6,664 nt of DNA from positions 1-6,664 of the forward strand of contig PMJN01000172.1 of NCBI GenBank assembly GCA_003157445.1, read 5' to 3'. Made by a program: the position numbers and the translations under genes. This DNA is from Micrococcales bacterium (lineage in GTDB: Bacteria > Actinomycetota > Actinomycetes > Actinomycetales > Dermatophilaceae). The notes beneath the pieces were generated by a model. That model was not told the origin of the DNA, did no database searches, and saw nothing but the letters and a program-made list of their open reading frames with translations. Shown here piece after piece: positions 6,520 through 6,664 of the stretch (positions are counted from its first letter, which is position 1; the number at the start of each line of letters is the position of its first letter).

Positions 6520-6664
6520 CTAGCGCCTCAGAGCAGAATCATTGGACTTGTTCAGTAACCTCCCAAGATCCTCGACCAGTCTTCGGGGCATGAACACCTC
6601 ACCGACCCTGCTGTTGGCGGGACCGACGACGACCTCGTTCGGCGCGCCACCCCGCAGGACTGAC
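6520..6664 (-). CDS. Hypothetical protein, C-terminal 47 residues (5' end outside window)
   Basis: On the minus strand a frame is open from the right edge (first full codon 6661-6663) to TAG at 6520-6522. It gives 47 residues, including PNEVVVGPANSRVG, VFMPRRLVEDLGRLL, and a basic end ALRR. Composition is balanced and protein-like, and about 72% of third positions are G or C by hand count (13 of 47 are A/T). The segment RLVEDLGRLL would form an amphipathic helix. I do not recognise the family from so short a tail. Its stop is followed by the apparently gene-poor stretch, with no clear terminator hairpin next to it. The coding call rests on codon pattern and composition only. Confidence 0.55.
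   Translation of the reverse strand, partial: SVLRGGAPNEVVVGPANSRVGEVFMPRRLVEDLGRLLNKSNDSALRR

Noticed and set aside
6260..6523. 87-codon plus-strand frame near the right edge
   Set aside because: There is no recognisable motif and no ribosome binding site. It is opposite segments that look better on the minus strand.

Overview
The window is high-GC DNA, and the coding frames take G or C at most third codon positions. Together with the protein style (Ala/Arg/Asp/Gly/Val-rich, few Lys) this suggests an actinomycete or another high-GC Gram-positive bacterium. No marker gene fixes the genus, so this is inference.

Left two thirds (1-5102, + strand): a tightly coupled gene pair for a two-subunit helicase-nuclease of the AddAB/RecBCD class. 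The first gene enters from the left edge. Only its last 582 residues are visible: the tail of an AddB/RecC-like motor region, then a PD-(D/E)XK nuclease domain with an AddB-style cysteine set. The second gene overlaps it by 4 nt (ATGA). It is a complete 1118-residue AddA/RecB-like protein with all the main SF1A helicase motifs, an acidic Pro-rich linker and a C-terminal PD-(D/E)XK nuclease. Both nuclease sites look intact, so the complex should unwind and cut duplex DNA ends, in recombination repair, foreign-DNA degradation or both.

Right third (5103-6664): sparse and mostly read on the minus strand. The best gene is a 142-residue protein of unknown function at 5301-5729 with a Cys/His pattern that could bind zinc. 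It converges on the helicase gene. Between the two lie a GC-rich hairpin and a short stretch that looks like a frameshifted coding remnant. Positions 5730-6519 hold no convincing intact gene. They contain an imperfect 23-bp direct repeat, an inverted repeat, and a minus-strand frame with scattered protein-like segments broken by stops, which may be a decayed gene. At the right edge (6520-6664, minus) is the C-terminal end of another unrecognised protein.

I see no rRNA, tRNA, CRISPR array, intact transposase or integrase. The strongest content is the AddAB-like pair. The neighbourhood to its right looks like accessory or eroding DNA, but nothing here proves a defence island.
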